A DNA stretch of 7,378 nucleotides, taken from the NCBI GenBank assembly GCA_963726715.1, contig CAVSDF010000004.1, forward strand, positions 1-7,378. The letters run 5' to 3'. The DNA is from CAVSDF01 sp963726715 (GTDB lineage: Bacteria; Bacteroidota; Rhodothermia; Rhodothermales; BA12). The notes beneath the pieces were generated by a model. It was not told where the DNA came from, did not search any database, and saw only the letters and a list, made by a program, of their open reading frames with translations. Below are positions 5,612-7,378 of this stretch, piece by piece; the stretch's first letter is position 1, and the number at the start of each line of letters is the position of its first letter. Both the position numbers and the translations under genes were made by a program.

Positions 5612-7378
5612 ATGTTCCGCCTCGCTCTTCTACTGCTGCTCGCCGCCGCCCTCGCTGCGCCCTCCGTGTCCGCGCAGCGCGCCACCGAAGGCCCGGCGCT
5701 CGGCCTCGCCCGCGCCGCCGCCATGCGCGAGGCCCGGCAGAGCGGCGAGGCACCGTTCGCCGCCCTCGCCCGCACCGCCCCGATGCGCGAGGCCGCCCTC
5801 GCCGACGGCCGCATCGCCCTCGAACTCGTCGCCGACGATGCCGCCCCGCCCGACGCGCTCATTGCCTCCCTTCGCCGCGCGGGCGCCGACGTGCAGAGCC
5901 GCCACGGACGCTACCTCACCGCCCTCGCCGACCCCGCCGACCTCGGGCGCATCGCGCGCGTGCCGGGCCTGCGCAGCCTCGACCTCTCTCGCCGCGTCGT
6001 CCTGGCCGACGACCACGCCGCCGCCGTGACCGGCGCGTTCGCGCTCCGCAGCGGTCTCCTCGGCGCGGGCAGTTACACCGGCGCGGGCACGCTCGTCTGC
6101 GTCATCGACACCGGCCTCGACTGGATGCACCGCGACTTCCGCGACCCGTCCGATCCAACGAAAACCCGCGTCGCCGCCGTCTGGGACCAGACGCTCACGC
6201 TCGACATCGGTGCGGGCGAGGTGCGCCCCGCGGGCTTCTCCTACGGCGTCGCCTACACGCGGGCGCAGATCGACGACGAACTCGACGGCACGCCGACCGG
6301 CAAGGTGCGGATGCGCGACCTGAGCGGCCACGGCACGCACGTGACGGGCACGGCGGTCGGCAACGGTGCGAGCCTCACGCCCGCGCAGCACGTGGGGATG
6401 GCGCCCGGCGCGGACATCGTCGTCGTCAGGACCACCTACACCTCCGCCTCCGTCGCCGACGCGCTCACGTACTGCGGAAACGTCGGCACCGCGATGGGCC
6501 GTCCGGTCGTCGCCAACCTGAGCCTCGCCGCCGACTTCGGCCCGCACGACGGCACCGACCTCTACAACGCCGCGGCCACCGCCTTCGGCGCCGCGCCCGG
6601 ACGCGTCGCCGTGCTCGCCGCGGGCAACGGCGGCGGCACCGATTCCCACATCGGCAGCGGCATCCCGGCGGCGGGCAGCGCCGCCCACACCCTCACCGTT
6701 CCGCCCTACACCGCCGCGGCGGGCGCCGGGAACGACCGCCTCGACCTCGACCTGTGGATCGACGACGCCACGCCGGTCACCATCGAGATCACGACGCCTG
6801 GCGGCGCCGTCGTGTCGCAGGCGGCAGGCGGCGAGATCGAGACGATGACCCCCAACGGCACCGTCTACCTCTTCAACGACATCGACGCGGCCAACGGCGA
6901 CCGGCGCATTTTCGTGGTGATCTACGACGCGACCGCCACCGTCCCCACGCCCGGCGCGTGGACGCTCCGCCTCGTCAACCCCTCCGGCGCGGCGGTCGGC
7001 TACGACGGATGGTTCTACGACCGCACCATCGGCAGCCCCGGCGCGACCGCCACGATCACCGGCAGCAACACCGACAAGACGCTCGGCAACACGGCGAGTG
7101 GCGCCGTCATCGCCGGTTCGTGGACGCACCGCTGGCGCTGGACCGGCAGCGACGGCTCGGCGAACAGCTACGGCACGACCGACCGCTCGGGCGAGATCTC
7201 GGCGTTCAGCGGGCGCGGCCCGACGCGCGACGGGCGGATCCTGCCGACGATCGTGACGCCGGGCCAGGGCGTGATCGCGGCGCGCTCGTCGAGCACGGCG
7301 CCGTCCGCGGCGTCGCTCGTCGCGGGCGGATTCCACGTCGTCAACAGCGGCACGTCGTTCTCGACGCCCGGCGCCTCG
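5612..7378 (+). CDS. Secreted CspA-like subtilase (S8), C-terminus beyond the window
   Basis: From the ATG at 5612 the frame is open for 589 codons to the window edge. Residues 1-21 are a signal peptide (MFRLALLLLLAAALAAPSVSA) followed by Gln22. Residues about 25-135 are an I9-like propeptide. The catalytic Asp is Asp166 (VCVIDTGLDW), the His is His240 (SGHGTHVTG), the oxyanion Asn is Asn339 (LAAGNGGG) and the Ser is Ser582 (SGTSFSTPG), seven residues before the edge. The 242 residues between Asn and Ser, including the segment from TLTVPPYTAAAG to about YDGWFYD, form the jelly-roll-type insert typical of CspA-like subtilases. The motif GPHDG after the NLSL strand is shared with the upstream paralog. 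It is an endopeptidase of unknown substrate acting outside the cytoplasm. A T9SS domain like that of its neighbour is expected but not visible. No frameshift or internal stop is present. Confidence 0.9.
   Translation, partial: MFRLALLLLLAAALAAPSVSAQRATEGPALGLARAAAMREARQSGEAPFAALARTAPMREAALADGRIALELVADDAAPPDALIASLRRAGADVQSRHGRYLTALADPADLGRIARVPGLRSLDLSRRVVLADDHAAAVTGAFALRSGLLGAGSYTGAGTLVCVIDTGLDWMHRDFRDPSDPTKTRVAAVWDQTLTLDIGAGEVRPAGFSYGVAYTRAQIDDELDGTPTGKVRMRDLSGHGTHVTGTAVGNGASLTPAQHVGMAPGADIVVVRTTYTSASVADALTYCGNVGTAMGRPVVANLSLAADFGPHDGTDLYNAAATAFGAAPGRVAVLAAGNGGGTDSHIGSGIPAAGSAAHTLTVPPYTAAAGAGNDRLDLDLWIDDATPVTIEITTPGGAVVSQAAGGEIETMTPNGTVYLFNDIDAANGDRRIFVVIYDATATVPTPGAWTLRLVNPSGAAVGYDGWFYDRTIGSPGATATITGSNTDKTLGNTASGAVIAGSWTHRWRWTGSDGSANSYGTTDRSGEISAFSGRGPTRDGRILPTIVTPGQGVIAARSSSTAPSAASLVAGGFHVVNSGTSFSTPGAS

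Noticed and set aside
5630..7336. A 568-codon open frame on the minus strand across the second protease
   Set aside because: It is antisense to a gene with signal peptide, propeptide and full catalytic set. Its translation is low-complexity Arg/Gly/Ala/Val, as expected for a shadow frame in GC-rich DNA.
1..7378. CRISPR arrays, tRNA or rRNA genes, defence or toxin systems
   Set aside because: No regularly spaced repeats, no cloverleaf or rRNA-like segments, and no proteins suggesting such systems were seen on either strand.

Overview
This is a very GC-rich (roughly 70%) window from what is most likely a member of the Bacteroidota/Rhodothermota, in the neighbourhood of Rhodothermales. Three things point there. 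One secreted protease ends in a type IX secretion system (T9SS) sorting domain. A promoter upstream of the left gene fits the Bacteroidetes TTG-N19-TAnnTTTG form. All three predicted exported proteins place Gln directly after the signal-peptide cleavage site (the Bacteroidetes Q-rule). The organism assignment is inference from these signals, not from a database match.

Layout, left to right. (1) Positions 1-481, minus strand: the N-terminal part of an exported DUF3857-type protein (transglutaminase-associated family), running off the left edge. (2) A 192-base divergent intergenic region holding its promoter and an ACCTG-T-CAGGT palindrome. (3) Positions 674-1360, plus strand: a DtxR/MntR-type metal-dependent repressor with a complete MntR-like ligand set. 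(4) Positions 1361-1547: a gene-free stretch with a G-quadruplex-type G-run cluster and two more CCTGTCA motifs. (5) Positions 1548-2259: the remnant of an IS5-family insertion sequence in minus orientation. Its transposase is split over two frames at a CCAAAAGGGGGG run and cut off right after the predicted catalytic Glu. (6) Positions 2385-5421, plus strand: a large subtilisin-family (S8, CspA-like) secreted protease with T9SS C-terminal domain. It is broken by seven single-base frameshifts, all in the same direction, yet has all catalytic residues and no other lesions. (7) A strong intrinsic terminator and a degenerate CCTGTCA hairpin. (8) From 5612 to the right edge, plus strand: an intact paralogous CspA-like protease, still open at position 7378.

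The genes do not form an obvious operon or a recognisable new system. The coherent theme is a tandem pair of exported, jelly-roll-inserted subtilases, one decayed or mis-sequenced and one intact. The metal regulator and the DUF3857 gene are divergent neighbours with no demonstrated functional link. The items most worth a second look are the seven same-direction frameshifts with an intact paralog next door, and the family of short intergenic CCTGTCA palindromes.
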